Made by a program: the position numbers and the translations under genes
Assembly (NCBI GenBank): GCA_030601885.1
Contig: JAUWAU010000036.1
Location: forward strand, 1-64,000
Length of the DNA: 64,000 bases
Direction of reading: 5' to 3'
From: Armatimonadota bacterium
GTDB lineage: Bacteria > Armatimonadota > Zipacnadia > JAUWAU01
The notes under the pieces: model-generated
Database searches by the model: none
The model's input: only the letters and a program-made list of their open reading frames with translations
What the model was told of the DNA's origin: nothing
Part shown: positions 50,244 to 60,544 of the stretch, in pieces
How the letters are laid out: each line of letters begins with the position of its first letter
Position numbering within the stretch: the stretch's first letter is position 1

Positions 50244-52499
50244 ATGTGGCGAAAACGTCTCTCAGAAGCTCGTCGCCGAGCGAGGTGTCCACCGATGGGA
50301 CTCATTGTCTGCTGTCTGGCGTCACTGGCTCTCGTGCTGCTTTCTCCGGCCGCTGGGGCCGCCGACTACTTCATGTCGCCGAGCGGCGATGACCGGGCCC
50401 CCGGAAGCCGGGACCAACCGTGGCGGACCCTGGCCAGAGCCAATGAGATGCTCCGACCCGGCGATACCGTCACGCTGCTTGACGGCGAATACAACGGCGT
50501 CATCGAGCCGGCGGATTCTGGTGCCGAGGACGCACCCATCACCTACCGCGCAGAGACCCCTCTGGGCGCTGTGCTCAGGGGCGGCAAGGCCGGCGATGAT
50601 CGTGAGCTCTGCGTGCGTCTGGACCAGCGGGACTACATTATCATCGATGGACTGCACCTGCTGCCCGAGCGCGGCGGCTGGATGCGGCTGAGTGCCGCGA
50701 ACCATTGCCTGATCCGAAACTGCAGGATGGAGAACGCGACCCATGCCTACAGTCCCGTCGAATGCCGCGACTGCCATTACAACCGCTACGAGAACCTGGA
50801 ATGCTTCCGCTCCAACAACATCGGCCAATGGGGACACGTCGCCGGCGACATGTGGAACAACTTCGGCTGCACCCACAATGTCTTCTGGCGTCTGCACATC
50901 AGCCGCGCCGGCCATCGCCCCTTCGGCCTGTGGTTTGACTCTGGCTATAACGTCGTTCGCCAGTGCATCTTTGACTGCCGCTGGGGGCGCAACTTCGAGT
51001 TCTTCTCCACCCCGCGGCTGCTGGTTGAGGAATGCGTGATCACCAACGGATTCGACGGCTCCGGATCAGCCGACGGCCGCGCGAAGCTGTTCATCATCGA
51101 CTCCATCTTTCGCCGCAACGTGATATATCGGAACTACTATGGGCCGTTGGTCATAAACTCGTACAAGTGGCAGGACCTGGAGCCGTGGGGCATGATGCGC
51201 TCGCGGCTGTATCACAACACCTGGTATCGCAACCACGAGTACGCATTCCAGATGGCAGACCTCGGCCGAGAGCCCGATCCGCATATGGTCGCGGGCAATG
51301 TCTTTCAGAACAACGTCTTCGCCTGCAACGATCCGGGCGGCGGTGGCCTGGCGCTTCTGCTGTCGGCCAACATCGCGGAAGACAATCTCTTCAAGTTCAA
51401 CGTTCTGTTCGGCGAGGAGCCGGGCCGCAGAACCGTGCGCTACGATTGGCCCTCCCCGGGCGTCAGCCGTTGGGAGGGCCTCACCATGACCGCGACCGAG
51501 GCCAATGAGAGGAAGCCCGCCCAGTTTGTCGGCAACATCGACGCCGATCCGCGCTTCGTCGATCCGGAAGCCGACGACTACCGGCTCCGCAAGGGGAGCC
51601 CATGCATTGATGCGGGAAAACCCCTCGCCATCGTTCGTCAGTCTGGCTCGGGACGGACGATGCCCGTGGATGACGCTCGCTGGTTCTACGACGGCTTCGG
51701 CATCCCAGGCGAGCGTGGCGACCTGATCTTCGTTGGGCCCGAGAAACAGCAGGCCAGAGTGGCGAGGGCAGACATCGAAAGCAACGTTCTGACGCTCGAC
51801 CGGGATCTCTCCTGGGAGCGAGGCGATGGGGTATCGCTCCCCTATGCGGGCGAAGCGCCCGATCTCGGCGCCTGCGAGTATGGCGCTGAACAGGAGGCCT
51901 GGTACCGCGCCCCCCGGATCCCTGACGGCCTGCGAGTGCTGACGATGGAGACCGCCACCGAGCCCGTGGTCGTGACGGATTTCGAGCCGGGCAACCTGGA
52001 GGAGTGGCACTACTACTGGAACTTCTCGCGCCAGAAGAACACGAACGCCCGGCTGGACGAGACCACGGCAGCCTCAGGCAGGCGCTCCATGCGCGTCTTC
52101 GCCGAGAAGGACGGTGCGATCATGTCCTGCGACATTCGCCCGCGATGGTGGGACATTGACCGCTTTCCCTTGGTGAAGTTCTCGTACCGCATCCCGAAGG
52201 GCGTGCCTGTCGGCGTGTGGCTGCACGCGTTCAAGAGCACGAGCGTGGGCCGCGGTGCGGTATGCGTCGGCGGAAGCCCGGCTCGGCAGACCGGCGGCTA
52301 TGTGGACCTCAAGCGCGGTGAACTCACCGACGACGGCCAATGGCACGAGGCGACGTTCGATGCCCGGGCGATCCGCGAGGTGTTCCCGCAGGTGCAATTG
52401 CTGCAGATGTTCCGCTTCTATACGGCCGCAAACGGTCAGGAGGGCCAGCAATACTGGTTCGACAACTTCCGCATCCTGCCCGAAGGACACGAGGGCTGA
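50244..52499 (+). CDS. secreted right-handed beta-helix protein with C-terminal binding domain
   Basis: A 751-aa product with a basic N-terminus and signal peptide (LIVCCLASLALVLLSPAAGA); ATG at 50295 is an alternative start. DYFMSPSGDDRAPGSRDQPW and LARANEMLRPGDTVTLLDGE is the N-cap of a parallel beta-helix; repeats such as NHCLIRNCRMEN, YNVVRQCIFDCRWG and GNVFQNNVFACNDPG follow. The closing ADPRFVDPEADDYRLRKGSP and PDLGACEYG is the same signature as in the truncated gene near 8.3 kb. A C-terminal beta-sandwich (residues about 575-745, RSMRVFAEKDGAIMSCDIRP) may bind glycan. Such proteins are often polysaccharide lyases or epimerases; no catalytic residues can be named. Confidence 0.82.
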   Translation: MWRKRLSEARRRARCPPMGLIVCCLASLALVLLSPAAGAADYFMSPSGDDRAPGSRDQPWRTLARANEMLRPGDTVTLLDGEYNGVIEPADSGAEDAPITYRAETPLGAVLRGGKAGDDRELCVRLDQRDYIIIDGLHLLPERGGWMRLSAANHCLIRNCRMENATHAYSPVECRDCHYNRYENLECFRSNNIGQWGHVAGDMWNNFGCTHNVFWRLHISRAGHRPFGLWFDSGYNVVRQCIFDCRWGRNFEFFSTPRLLVEECVITNGFDGSGSADGRAKLFIIDSIFRRNVIYRNYYGPLVINSYKWQDLEPWGMMRSRLYHNTWYRNHEYAFQMADLGREPDPHMVAGNVFQNNVFACNDPGGGGLALLLSANIAEDNLFKFNVLFGEEPGRRTVRYDWPSPGVSRWEGLTMTATEANERKPAQFVGNIDADPRFVDPEADDYRLRKGSPCIDAGKPLAIVRQSGSGRTMPVDDARWFYDGFGIPGERGDLIFVGPEKQQARVARADIESNVLTLDRDLSWERGDGVSLPYAGEAPDLGACEYGAEQEAWYRAPRIPDGLRVLTMETATEPVVVTDFEPGNLEEWHYYWNFSRQKNTNARLDETTAASGRRSMRVFAEKDGAIMSCDIRPRWWDIDRFPLVKFSYRIPKGVPVGVWLHAFKSTSVGRGAVCVGGSPARQTGGYVDLKRGELTDDGQWHEATFDARAIREVFPQVQLLQMFRFYTAANGQEGQQYWFDNFRILPEGHEG

Positions 52500-52623
52500 A
52501 GGCAGTTGCGGCGTCAGGCTACGCTGACCCCACAACGGATGGTGTGACAGCGGCTCACACGGGCGGCGGCCGGTGGCGACAGACGCCGATGGGCCGTTGG
52601 CATCAAGAAGGAGGAGCATGCAC

Positions 52624-54012
52624 ATGGCGAGGGCGCACGGGCTTGAAGCTGACCTTGCCATCAATGGTGGGCCGGCCGCCGTGACGGAGCTGGAGTCACC
52701 GTCGCGGCCGAAGGTGGGCGTCGAGGAGTTTCTCGAGCTGGCCGATCTGTGGGGATTCAGCCCGCAGGCGCTGGACGCGATTCGCGCCGCGACAGCGGAC
52801 GAGGACCTGGGCAACGGCCCGCATCTCACTCGCTACTACAACCCGCGCCCATCGAAGGTCGTAGCTTTCGAGCAGGAAGCGGCCCAATTCCTCGGCGCCA
52901 AGCACGTCCTGGCGGTACACTCCGGCACCTCGGCGCTTGAGACCGCCTATGTCGCGGCAGGGATCGGGCCCGGCTGCGAGGTGATCGTGCCGGGCTACAC
53001 CTTCTTCGCGACGGCGGCGGCGGTCGTGTCCGCCAAGGCCATCCCCGTCGTCGCGGAGATCGACGAGTCGCTGACCATCGACCCCGAAGATGTTGCCGGG
53101 AAGATCGGCCCGAATACGAAGGCGATCGTGCCGGTCCATATGCTCGGTACGGTGTGTGACATGGAGCCGATCATGCGCCTGGCAGAGCAGCATGACCTGT
53201 TCGTGATCGAGGACGTCGCCCAGGCCTGCGGCGCAGAATACCACGGCAAACGATGCGGCACCATCGGCGACATTGGCTGCTTCAGCGTCAGCACCTACAA
53301 GTACATCGGCGCCGGCGAGGCCGGACTGGTGGTCACTGACGACGAGTGGCTGTACACTCGGGCGCAAAACCACCACGACACCGGTGCGTGCTGGCGTCCT
53401 GACCGCTACGCCAAGGAGCGGAAGCCCGGGGAGCTGTTCTGCGGCACGAATTACCGAATGTCGGAGCTGGAGGGCGCGGTGAATCTGGTGCAGTTCCGCC
53501 AGGCCCCAGCGCGACTGGCGCGTAATCGACAGGTGTACCGGAGCGTCATCAGCCAACTGCGGCCGCACGAGGATATCATCCCGCAACAGGTGCGGGACCT
53601 TGATGGCCACGTGGGCAACACGCTGGCCTTCTTCGCGCCCGATGCCTCTCACGCGGAGGCTCTGGCAGAGGCGATGCGCGCCGAGGGAGTGAAGTGCCAT
53701 GTGTTCGCGCACGGCGGCGCACGAGACTGGCACATCTACAAGTACTGGGAGCACATCCTGGAACGCAAGTCCGCCACGCCGGAGGGCTGCCCGTTCACCT
53801 GTCCCTATTACGCCGGGCCGCTGCCGGAGTATGCCGAGGACATGTGCCCGAAGACTCTCGACCTTCTATCGCGCGGGATCTGCGTGCGGCTGGGCGAGTG
53901 GTGGACGGAGAACGACTGCCGGCAGATCGCCACTGCCGTCAACAAGGTCCTCGACGCCTTCCATCAGGGCATCGAGGGCGCCGACTGGCACGACATCACT
54001 CCGGACGCCTGA
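52624..54012 (+). CDS. DegT/DnrJ/EryC1/StrS-family PLP sugar aminotransferase
   Basis: A 462-aa protein starting MARAHGLEADLAINGGPAAV; GGAGG lies 9 nt before this ATG, and the ATG at 52618 is an alternative. LGAKHVLAVHSGTSALETAY holds the substrate-phosphate loop, FVIEDVAQACGAEYHGKRCG the Asp that contacts the pyridine ring, and FSVSTYKYIGAGEAG the Schiff-base Lys. NYRMSELEGAVNLVQF is the usual dimer-loop. Members aminate keto-sugars in cell-envelope or antibiotic pathways; some are regulators. In this locus it may handle an amino- or keto-sugar derived from the glycan. No signal peptide. It follows the beta-helix gene and precedes a CocE-type hydrolase on the same strand. Confidence 0.92.
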   Translation: MARAHGLEADLAINGGPAAVTELESPSRPKVGVEEFLELADLWGFSPQALDAIRAATADEDLGNGPHLTRYYNPRPSKVVAFEQEAAQFLGAKHVLAVHSGTSALETAYVAAGIGPGCEVIVPGYTFFATAAAVVSAKAIPVVAEIDESLTIDPEDVAGKIGPNTKAIVPVHMLGTVCDMEPIMRLAEQHDLFVIEDVAQACGAEYHGKRCGTIGDIGCFSVSTYKYIGAGEAGLVVTDDEWLYTRAQNHHDTGACWRPDRYAKERKPGELFCGTNYRMSELEGAVNLVQFRQAPARLARNRQVYRSVISQLRPHEDIIPQQVRDLDGHVGNTLAFFAPDASHAEALAEAMRAEGVKCHVFAHGGARDWHIYKYWEHILERKSATPEGCPFTCPYYAGPLPEYAEDMCPKTLDLLSRGICVRLGEWWTENDCRQIATAVNKVLDAFHQGIEGADWHDITPDA

Positions 54013-54196
54013 CGTAAGTGGCGCAATCTGGCAAGCGCCGGGCGAACAACGAGCATCTCTCGTTCCGTCTTGGCCGAGGCTGCATCCGTCCCTGTAGAGC
54101 AGAACACCGCTTCCGTCGCGGGCATTGTTCCGAACGGTCCTGTGCGCTGGTTTGGCAGGAATACGGCACTGAAAGCGGGCTCAGAGGAAGAGCCGA

Positions 54197-55987
54197 ATGA
54201 TGAAGCGAACGATTCGATGGCAACTCATTGCCGCCGCTGTGATGGCACTGCTGGCCGGCGAGATCGCACCCGCTGTGCTTACGCACTCCGAAACAGTACA
54301 GCCGGGGAACCTGGCGCCCATGGCGCACGATAGCGACATGTCCCGTACCACCCGCGTGGCATCCACTGGCGATGATGGCCCATCGGTCTCCGAGATCATG
54401 GTCCCGATGCGGGATGGCGTCAGGCTGCGTACCAGGATATGGAAACCGGCGCCTGAGGGACGATATCCCGTAATTCTCACGAGAGCATATCGGCCGGGCT
54501 TTGGACGGGACAATGAGCGATTCACCAAGGCGGGATACGTCTACGTCGGTCAAGCGACTCGGGGGCACGACGGGTCCGAGGGGTTGGAGGGCGTCGATAA
54601 TCGGTTCTTCGACGACGCGGACGATGGCTACGATACGCTCACCTGGATCAGTCAACAGCCATGGTGCGACGGCGACATCGCCATGTACGGCAAGTCGTAC
54701 TGGGGCGTCACCCAATGGCTGGTGGCGCCGCTGCAGCACCCGAATCTGAGGGCTATCGTGCCTCAGAATATGAATCCCGACGTCTGGGAGCGCGCCTACC
54801 GGGATCACGGCGCCCTCCAGTTGGCGCACACCGCCAGGCGGATCTACGACGCCGGCGGGAAAGATAAAGTGGAGAGATTCGGCTGGTCGAATTGGTACCG
54901 ACATCTCCCATTGATCACGTTGGACACGGTCGCCGGCACCGAGGAGAACAAGCTCTGGCGTGATTATGTCTCACATTCCACCTACGATGACTTCTGGAGG
55001 GCCATAGGCGTTCGGGACAAGTATCACCGAATCAGAATACCGGTCTATCTGATGGGCGGTTGGTATGACAATTACCCCGGCGCAACTCTCAAGTACTTCC
55101 AAAGGCTGAGAGAACTCGGAGCGACCGACGAGATTCGAGTCGTCATGAACCCGTGCGATCACGTGAACCGAGTCGTCGGGAATAGGGATTTCGGCGATGA
55201 TGCTGCCAAAGATGAGCTGGGGCTCGCGATCCGCTGGCTGGACTACGTCATCAGAGGAATTGACAACGGCATCAAGGACGAGCCGCCAATCAAGATCTTC
55301 GTGATGGGCCTCAATGAGTGGCGATTCGAGAGCGAATGGCCGCCGGCACGTACGGTATTCACGAAGTACTATCTCCACAGCGATGGATCAAAAGACGGCC
55401 GGCTCAGCACTGAAGCACCGGGTGACGAACCACCAACCAGATACACGTATGATCCGGATGACCCGGTGCCGACTCTGGGAGGAAACCATTCGTCACCCAT
55501 ACCCGTTGGCGCGGTCGATCAGAGGCCTAACGAGAGCAGGGACGACGTCCTGGTGTTCACCAGCGCTCCGGTAACCGACGATACGGAGGTCACCGGGCCC
55601 GTTGTTGTCAAGCTCTTCGCGGCGTCCTCGGCTCCGGACACCGATTTCATTGCCAGGCTCATCGACGTCTACCCGGACGGCACCGCGTATAACCTGTGCG
55701 AGGGCATCATCCGCGCGAGATTCCGCGAGTCCATCTGGGAGCCTCCCAGGCTTCTCACCCCGGGCAAGGTGTACGAATACACCATAGAGCTGCTGCCGAC
55801 GAGCAACGTGTTCAAAAAGGGCCACAGCATCCGCGTACACATAACCAGCAGCAACTTCCCCCTATATGACAGAAACCCCAACACCGGTCACGAGCAGGGC
55901 ATGGATGCTGAGCTGCAGATAGCCGAGCAGACCGTACATCACCACAGGAAATACCCGTCCCACATTCTATTGCCGATCATACCGTGA
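54197..55987 (+). CDS. exported CocE/NonD-family alpha/beta hydrolase (X-Pro peptidase S15-like)
   Basis: A 596-aa protein, start MMKRTIRWQLIAAAVMALLA (signal peptide, AGAGGAAG upstream). MVPMRDGVRLRTRIWKPAPE opens the alpha/beta-hydrolase fold and AMYGKSYWGVTQWLVA has the nucleophile Ser in GKSYWG; MGGWYDNYPGATLKYF gives the Asp-bearing region and MNPCDHVNR a likely catalytic His-containing loop. The C-terminal part (about 380-590) is a jelly-roll (VVVKLFAASSAPDTDFIARL), as in X-Pro dipeptidyl-peptidases, cocaine esterase and glutaryl acylases. Substrate is unknown; the export signal suggests deacylation of extracellular glycans or peptides. Confidence 0.9.
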   Translation: MMKRTIRWQLIAAAVMALLAGEIAPAVLTHSETVQPGNLAPMAHDSDMSRTTRVASTGDDGPSVSEIMVPMRDGVRLRTRIWKPAPEGRYPVILTRAYRPGFGRDNERFTKAGYVYVGQATRGHDGSEGLEGVDNRFFDDADDGYDTLTWISQQPWCDGDIAMYGKSYWGVTQWLVAPLQHPNLRAIVPQNMNPDVWERAYRDHGALQLAHTARRIYDAGGKDKVERFGWSNWYRHLPLITLDTVAGTEENKLWRDYVSHSTYDDFWRAIGVRDKYHRIRIPVYLMGGWYDNYPGATLKYFQRLRELGATDEIRVVMNPCDHVNRVVGNRDFGDDAAKDELGLAIRWLDYVIRGIDNGIKDEPPIKIFVMGLNEWRFESEWPPARTVFTKYYLHSDGSKDGRLSTEAPGDEPPTRYTYDPDDPVPTLGGNHSSPIPVGAVDQRPNESRDDVLVFTSAPVTDDTEVTGPVVVKLFAASSAPDTDFIARLIDVYPDGTAYNLCEGIIRARFRESIWEPPRLLTPGKVYEYTIELLPTSNVFKKGHSIRVHITSSNFPLYDRNPNTGHEQGMDAELQIAEQTVHHHRKYPSHILLPIIP

Positions 55988-56061
55988 GCCGGGACGGCGT
56001 AGACCGCTGCCTCGTTCCGGCTTCACAGTAGCTTCGTAGCTTGATGAAGGAGGCGTCGGAC

Positions 56062-59000
56062 ATGTCCACTCGCCTATTGATACTTGCTGGTGTGCTCGGC
56101 CTCTTCGCCTGTGTGCCGTCTGTAGCTCAGGATGCTGACGGTGATGGCCTGCTTGAGGCCCACGAGGAGATCCTGGGAACCAACCCACAGGCCCGGGAAG
56201 TGCTGCAGGGCGTCATCGATGATGGGCCGGAGTCGCCCGAGCGCCGGCGCGCCGAGGGCTATGATCCGACCAAGGACGTCCTGACGGTCGAGTTCTGCCA
56301 CGTGGCCCAGGACCGATACCTGTGGCGCGCGACCTTCGCCGAGGCCCCGCGGCTGGATGACACCGTATTTCATCTCTACGTGGACGCGGACGCCGACGCT
56401 GCCACTGGGCGCAAGGGGCCCGCTGGAGCCACTTCGACGGGCACGGAGTACATGCTGAGCGTGGTAGGGGGCAATCCAACTTCGACCTACTACGCGACAG
56501 ACGGCACGCGCACGTCCGGCCCGCGAGTCTCCTTCGTGACCGCCGGGAACTCGCTATTGGTTTCGGCCGACATTGAGTTGGGACGGGATGACAAGGGCAT
56601 CCGGTATGCCCTCTACGTGCTCTGCCACACAACAACGCAGTCAGGCCAGCCAGCCGCGATGACCGACTCCACCGGGAAGAAGCTGATAGAGGGCATACCC
56701 GTAATGGAGCGAGAGAAGATCTTGCGCCCCGGTGATTACACTGCCAACTACAACGTCACGGCCACATACGGACTCGACAGCCTGCGGGCACTCCTGCGCG
56801 ACGAAGCCACCCTCGAAGTTCGACACGATCAGCTCGACTGCGACGGCTTCGTCGTTGATGTGCAGACCTCGCGCCGTTTTCCGCACGTCAAGGTCGAGCG
56901 CCAGGGCGGCCGCGTCTCCGCGGCGCCTCCGCGGCCAGGCAGATACTATGTGGGGTTCATGATGTACGATGATAGCCGCGATGAGCGCGTCATCATCCGG
57001 GTGAACGACGAGTTCGCCGGTCTCGCCGTGGCGAACCAGAACAACAACCGCACTTGGCTCTACTACCTCAGTGAGGCTCGGGACTTCACGGCCGGCGACG
57101 TCGTATCGCTGGAGGCAGCAGGATCGAGCGGCAAGCATGCCATCTGCAACCTGCTGTTCTTTCCCAAACCTCCGCCGACCCGCGCCATCGAGTACCGCGT
57201 CGAGAACATCGAGTGGACGGTGCCCGTGGGAACAGAGGGCAAGGTCAGCTTGTCCTGGACGACCACCTGGCCGTCCGACACCAAGTTCGAGTACGGAGCC
57301 ACGATCAACTACGGGCAGACGGCCACGGAGCAGTGTTCGCGACTGGTGCACAAGGTGCGGCTGCAGGGCCTGAAGCCTGACCTGACGTACCATGGCCGAG
57401 CCGTGGGGACCACACCCGACGGCACCGCCTATTATGGGCCGGACATCGCCTTCACCGCCACGGCTCTCGCGCCCCCGCCGACCAAGGCGGGTGTCACTCG
57501 TGTCCCGTTGACTGTCCGTAACCCCCACGATGCGGCGGCCCGTTGGCCAGTGACGGCGGGCGTGCCGTTTCCCCGCGGGATGTTGGGTGACGCGGCGCAC
57601 GTGCGCCTCACGCGCAGCGGGAAGGAAGTCCTGGCCCAAGTCAAACCCACCGGCGCCTGGTCCGACGGCAGCGTGAAGTGGGTTCTCGTGACGCTGATGA
57701 CGGATGTGCCGGCCGCCGGGCAAACCAAGTACACGCTGGAGTTCGGACGCCGGGTCGCCCGCGAAGTGACGGAGGAGCCGATGGCACGGCGAGAGGGCGA
57801 TCGAGTGCTGGTGGACACGGGGGCGCTGCGCTTTGCCATTGACTCCCACGGACAGATCGTGAATCTCGCGCACGACGCCAACGCAGACGGCACGTACAGC
57901 GAGAACGAGAGGCTGTTGGCGCCGGGAGCGGCATGCGCATCGATACTGGTTGACTCGACCGGTGCCACGTATCGCACCTCCGCCGGCAGTGCGGAGGTGA
58001 AGATCGAAGAGAACGGTCCGTTACGCGTGGTAATCAAGACGGTGGGCAATCTGAGTGACGGAGCGGGAAAGCAATCATTCCGCGTCGAGCAGCGCATCCA
58101 GGCCTACCGCGGCGCGCCATTTCTGCGGGTGCATCACACCTTCGTCAACGATCGCCCCGAGGAGTTCACTAACATCGAGAGCCTGTCGTATCACGTGCCC
58201 ATTGCCGGCGGCGCCAACTGGCGGGCGCCGTTGGTCGATGGTGACCCGCTCATCCTGGGGCGGGAAACGGACACGGTGCGACAGCGCTTCGACAATGAGT
58301 TCGTTTTGGGGCGGGGCGCAGCTCAAGGCGCCGCCGGGCGCATCGTCGGCGCCCTGGTCTCAGAGGATGCGCGAGGCTGCGCCGTAGCCGTGCGTGACTT
58401 CTGGCAGCAGTATCCCAAGGGATTCGCCCTCGCGAACGACGGGGTGCGCATCGACCTTTGCCCCGATTTTGAAGCTGGGCTGTACGACAAGTTTCCCTTC
58501 GAGAAGGAAGGGCATCAACTCTACTACTACCTGTTAGACGGCCACTACCGGTTCAAGCGCGGAATGGCGAAGACGCACGAACTGTTCCTCTGCTTTGCGC
58601 CGCCGGCCGCACGCGCCGGGCTGTGCCGGCTCTTCCAACGCCCGCCGCTGCTGACAGCATCGCCGGAATGGTACTGCGATAGCAAGGCATTTTACAGCGT
58701 AGCTCCGCGCGATGAGAAACGCTTCAAGGCCTATGAACAAGCCATCAATGCAAACCTGAAGGCTTACGCGGAACGGCGCGACCGCCAACGCGACTACGGC
58801 ATGATGAACTACGGCGACTGGTACGGGGAGCGCGGCTCCAACTGGGGCAACATCGAATACGACACCCAGCACGCCTTTTTCCTGGAATACATTCGCTCCG
58901 GAAACCCGGAGGCGTTTTTCCTCGGCGAATCCACTGAGCTGCACAACCGTGACATCGACACGGTGCATTGGTCGCCCGAGCCCCACGGGGCCGGCGGCGT

Positions 59001-60330
59001 CTACGTGCACCAGATGTGCCACGTGGGCGGCTACTACACCAAGTCAGTCCCGGGCACGCTGGGCTATCCCAGGGGCGGGTACAGCGTCAGCCACGCCTGG
59101 GTGGAGGGCCACTTCGACCACTACTTCTTGACGGGCGATCGCCGCTCGTTGGAGACCGGCATGGCCGTGGCGGATTTCTTCATCAACAGAGATCTGAGCC
59201 GCCCGTACGATTTCACCAGTTGCCGAGTGCCGGGCTGGCAGCTCATTATGAACGCGGCCGCGCTGGCAGCGACCAATGATCCGTACTACCTGAACGCTTC
59301 GCGGGTGGTCGTTGACCGGGTCCTGGAGACTCAGGACAAGGAGCCTCGACCCCTGCCCGAATATCAACGCGAGCCGGGGCGCACGCATCAGGTGGGCGGC
59401 TGGTCGCGCATGATGGTCCCCGGACATTGCCAGTGCGAGCCACGGCATCGCGGCAACGCCGGATTCATGGTGGCCATTCTATTGTCGGGGCTGAAGTACT
59501 ACCACGACGTGACCGAGGAGCCAGCCGTCAGGCAAGCCATCATCCGCGGCGCTCACTACCTGCTCGACGAATGCTACTCCGACGAGATACATGGCTTCCG
59601 GTACACTTCCTGTCCGAAGACGGGATATCGCGCCGGCGCGACGCCGCTCATGGCGGAGGGCATCTCGCGTGCGTACCTATGGACGAAAGATGCTCGGTTC
59701 AAGGATGTCGTCACCAATGGGCTCGCGGCAGGCGCCGGGGGCAGCGGGTACGGCAAGGGATTCAGTATGTACTACCGTTGTGCGCCCCGCGTGTTGGCGG
59801 ATCTAGCGGCGTGTGGCCTGTCGTTGGAGGAACGCCGAGTCGCCCTGGTGCCCTTCACACCGCCGGAGTGGATGGCTCGATTGAAGAAGAACGACAGGAT
59901 CGTCATCCAGGCCGAGGACTTCAACGCGCAGGGGGAGGGAGAGGTCCAAATCCGCGATGACCGGCACGCAACATGGGGAACGATGATCACCTACTGGCAC
60001 GAAGACGTGGGGCACTGGCTGGAGTGGACGTTCAACGTGCCTAAGAGCGCCGAATACCGGGCGCTATTTCGCTACGCCACGTCGAGCCCGAAGCCGGTGC
60101 GCACCTTCGAGTTGGACGGGACGGTCCCGCATCCCGATGCTGCTGCCATCGAGTTCGAACCGACAGGCGGCTTCGGCAACAACCCCGACGACTGGCGATT
60201 CCACGCGCTGAAGTACCGCGACGGCAACGACATCGCCATTCCTTTGGAACGCGGAAGACACACCATCCGGATGACGAACCTGGGTGACGGTCTGGGGCTG
60301 GATTTCATCCTCCTGGTGCGCGTCCAGTGA
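56062..60330 (+). CDS. very large secreted PcRGLX/YetA-like protein with FnIII domain
   Basis: A 1422-aa protein starting MSTRLLILAGVLGLFACVPS (signal peptide); GGAGG lies 8 nt before the ATG at 56062. DADGDGLLEAHEEILGTNP is a calcium-binding loop close to the N-terminus. A fibronectin-III-like domain sits at about 380-470 (GKVSLSWTTTWPSDTKFEYG). VPLTVRNPHDAAARWPVTAG then VPFPRGMLGD (about 485-520) is the RIFT-barrel signature of PcRGLX/YetA-like proteins, followed by a long (alpha/alpha) region (NYGDWYGERGSNWGNIEYDT, HQMCHVGGYYTKS) and a C-terminal jelly roll (about 1280-1420). Related enzymes are rhamnogalacturonan exolyases, so it may cleave an acidic polysaccharide (inference). Frame and length are intact. 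Confidence 0.85.
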   Translation: MSTRLLILAGVLGLFACVPSVAQDADGDGLLEAHEEILGTNPQAREVLQGVIDDGPESPERRRAEGYDPTKDVLTVEFCHVAQDRYLWRATFAEAPRLDDTVFHLYVDADADAATGRKGPAGATSTGTEYMLSVVGGNPTSTYYATDGTRTSGPRVSFVTAGNSLLVSADIELGRDDKGIRYALYVLCHTTTQSGQPAAMTDSTGKKLIEGIPVMEREKILRPGDYTANYNVTATYGLDSLRALLRDEATLEVRHDQLDCDGFVVDVQTSRRFPHVKVERQGGRVSAAPPRPGRYYVGFMMYDDSRDERVIIRVNDEFAGLAVANQNNNRTWLYYLSEARDFTAGDVVSLEAAGSSGKHAICNLLFFPKPPPTRAIEYRVENIEWTVPVGTEGKVSLSWTTTWPSDTKFEYGATINYGQTATEQCSRLVHKVRLQGLKPDLTYHGRAVGTTPDGTAYYGPDIAFTATALAPPPTKAGVTRVPLTVRNPHDAAARWPVTAGVPFPRGMLGDAAHVRLTRSGKEVLAQVKPTGAWSDGSVKWVLVTLMTDVPAAGQTKYTLEFGRRVAREVTEEPMARREGDRVLVDTGALRFAIDSHGQIVNLAHDANADGTYSENERLLAPGAACASILVDSTGATYRTSAGSAEVKIEENGPLRVVIKTVGNLSDGAGKQSFRVEQRIQAYRGAPFLRVHHTFVNDRPEEFTNIESLSYHVPIAGGANWRAPLVDGDPLILGRETDTVRQRFDNEFVLGRGAAQGAAGRIVGALVSEDARGCAVAVRDFWQQYPKGFALANDGVRIDLCPDFEAGLYDKFPFEKEGHQLYYYLLDGHYRFKRGMAKTHELFLCFAPPAARAGLCRLFQRPPLLTASPEWYCDSKAFYSVAPRDEKRFKAYEQAINANLKAYAERRDRQRDYGMMNYGDWYGERGSNWGNIEYDTQHAFFLEYIRSGNPEAFFLGESTELHNRDIDTVHWSPEPHGAGGVYVHQMCHVGGYYTKSVPGTLGYPRGGYSVSHAWVEGHFDHYFLTGDRRSLETGMAVADFFINRDLSRPYDFTSCRVPGWQLIMNAAALAATNDPYYLNASRVVVDRVLETQDKEPRPLPEYQREPGRTHQVGGWSRMMVPGHCQCEPRHRGNAGFMVAILLSGLKYYHDVTEEPAVRQAIIRGAHYLLDECYSDEIHGFRYTSCPKTGYRAGATPLMAEGISRAYLWTKDARFKDVVTNGLAAGAGGSGYGKGFSMYYRCAPRVLADLAACGLSLEERRVALVPFTPPEWMARLKKNDRIVIQAEDFNAQGEGEVQIRDDRHATWGTMITYWHEDVGHWLEWTFNVPKSAEYRALFRYATSSPKPVRTFELDGTVPHPDAAAIEFEPTGGFGNNPDDWRFHALKYRDGNDIAIPLERGRHTIRMTNLGDGLGLDFILLVRVQ

Positions 60331-60544
60331 CGTCGCAATGGGAGTGGTAGAGCGTCTAACCGGCACACCGAGGTTGGCGGCGCCGGAGCAGCGGGTGCGA
60401 TCTGCAGTCAACCACAAGAAGGTCAACGCCATCCTGCGGCTCAAGTCCCCCCTGAGCCGTGATGGCCAACGTTTCCTGGTCGAAGCGGACGACAAGCAGG
60501 GGCCAATATGTGCAACACCTGCGAAGGTCAGACGAGGTGAGACG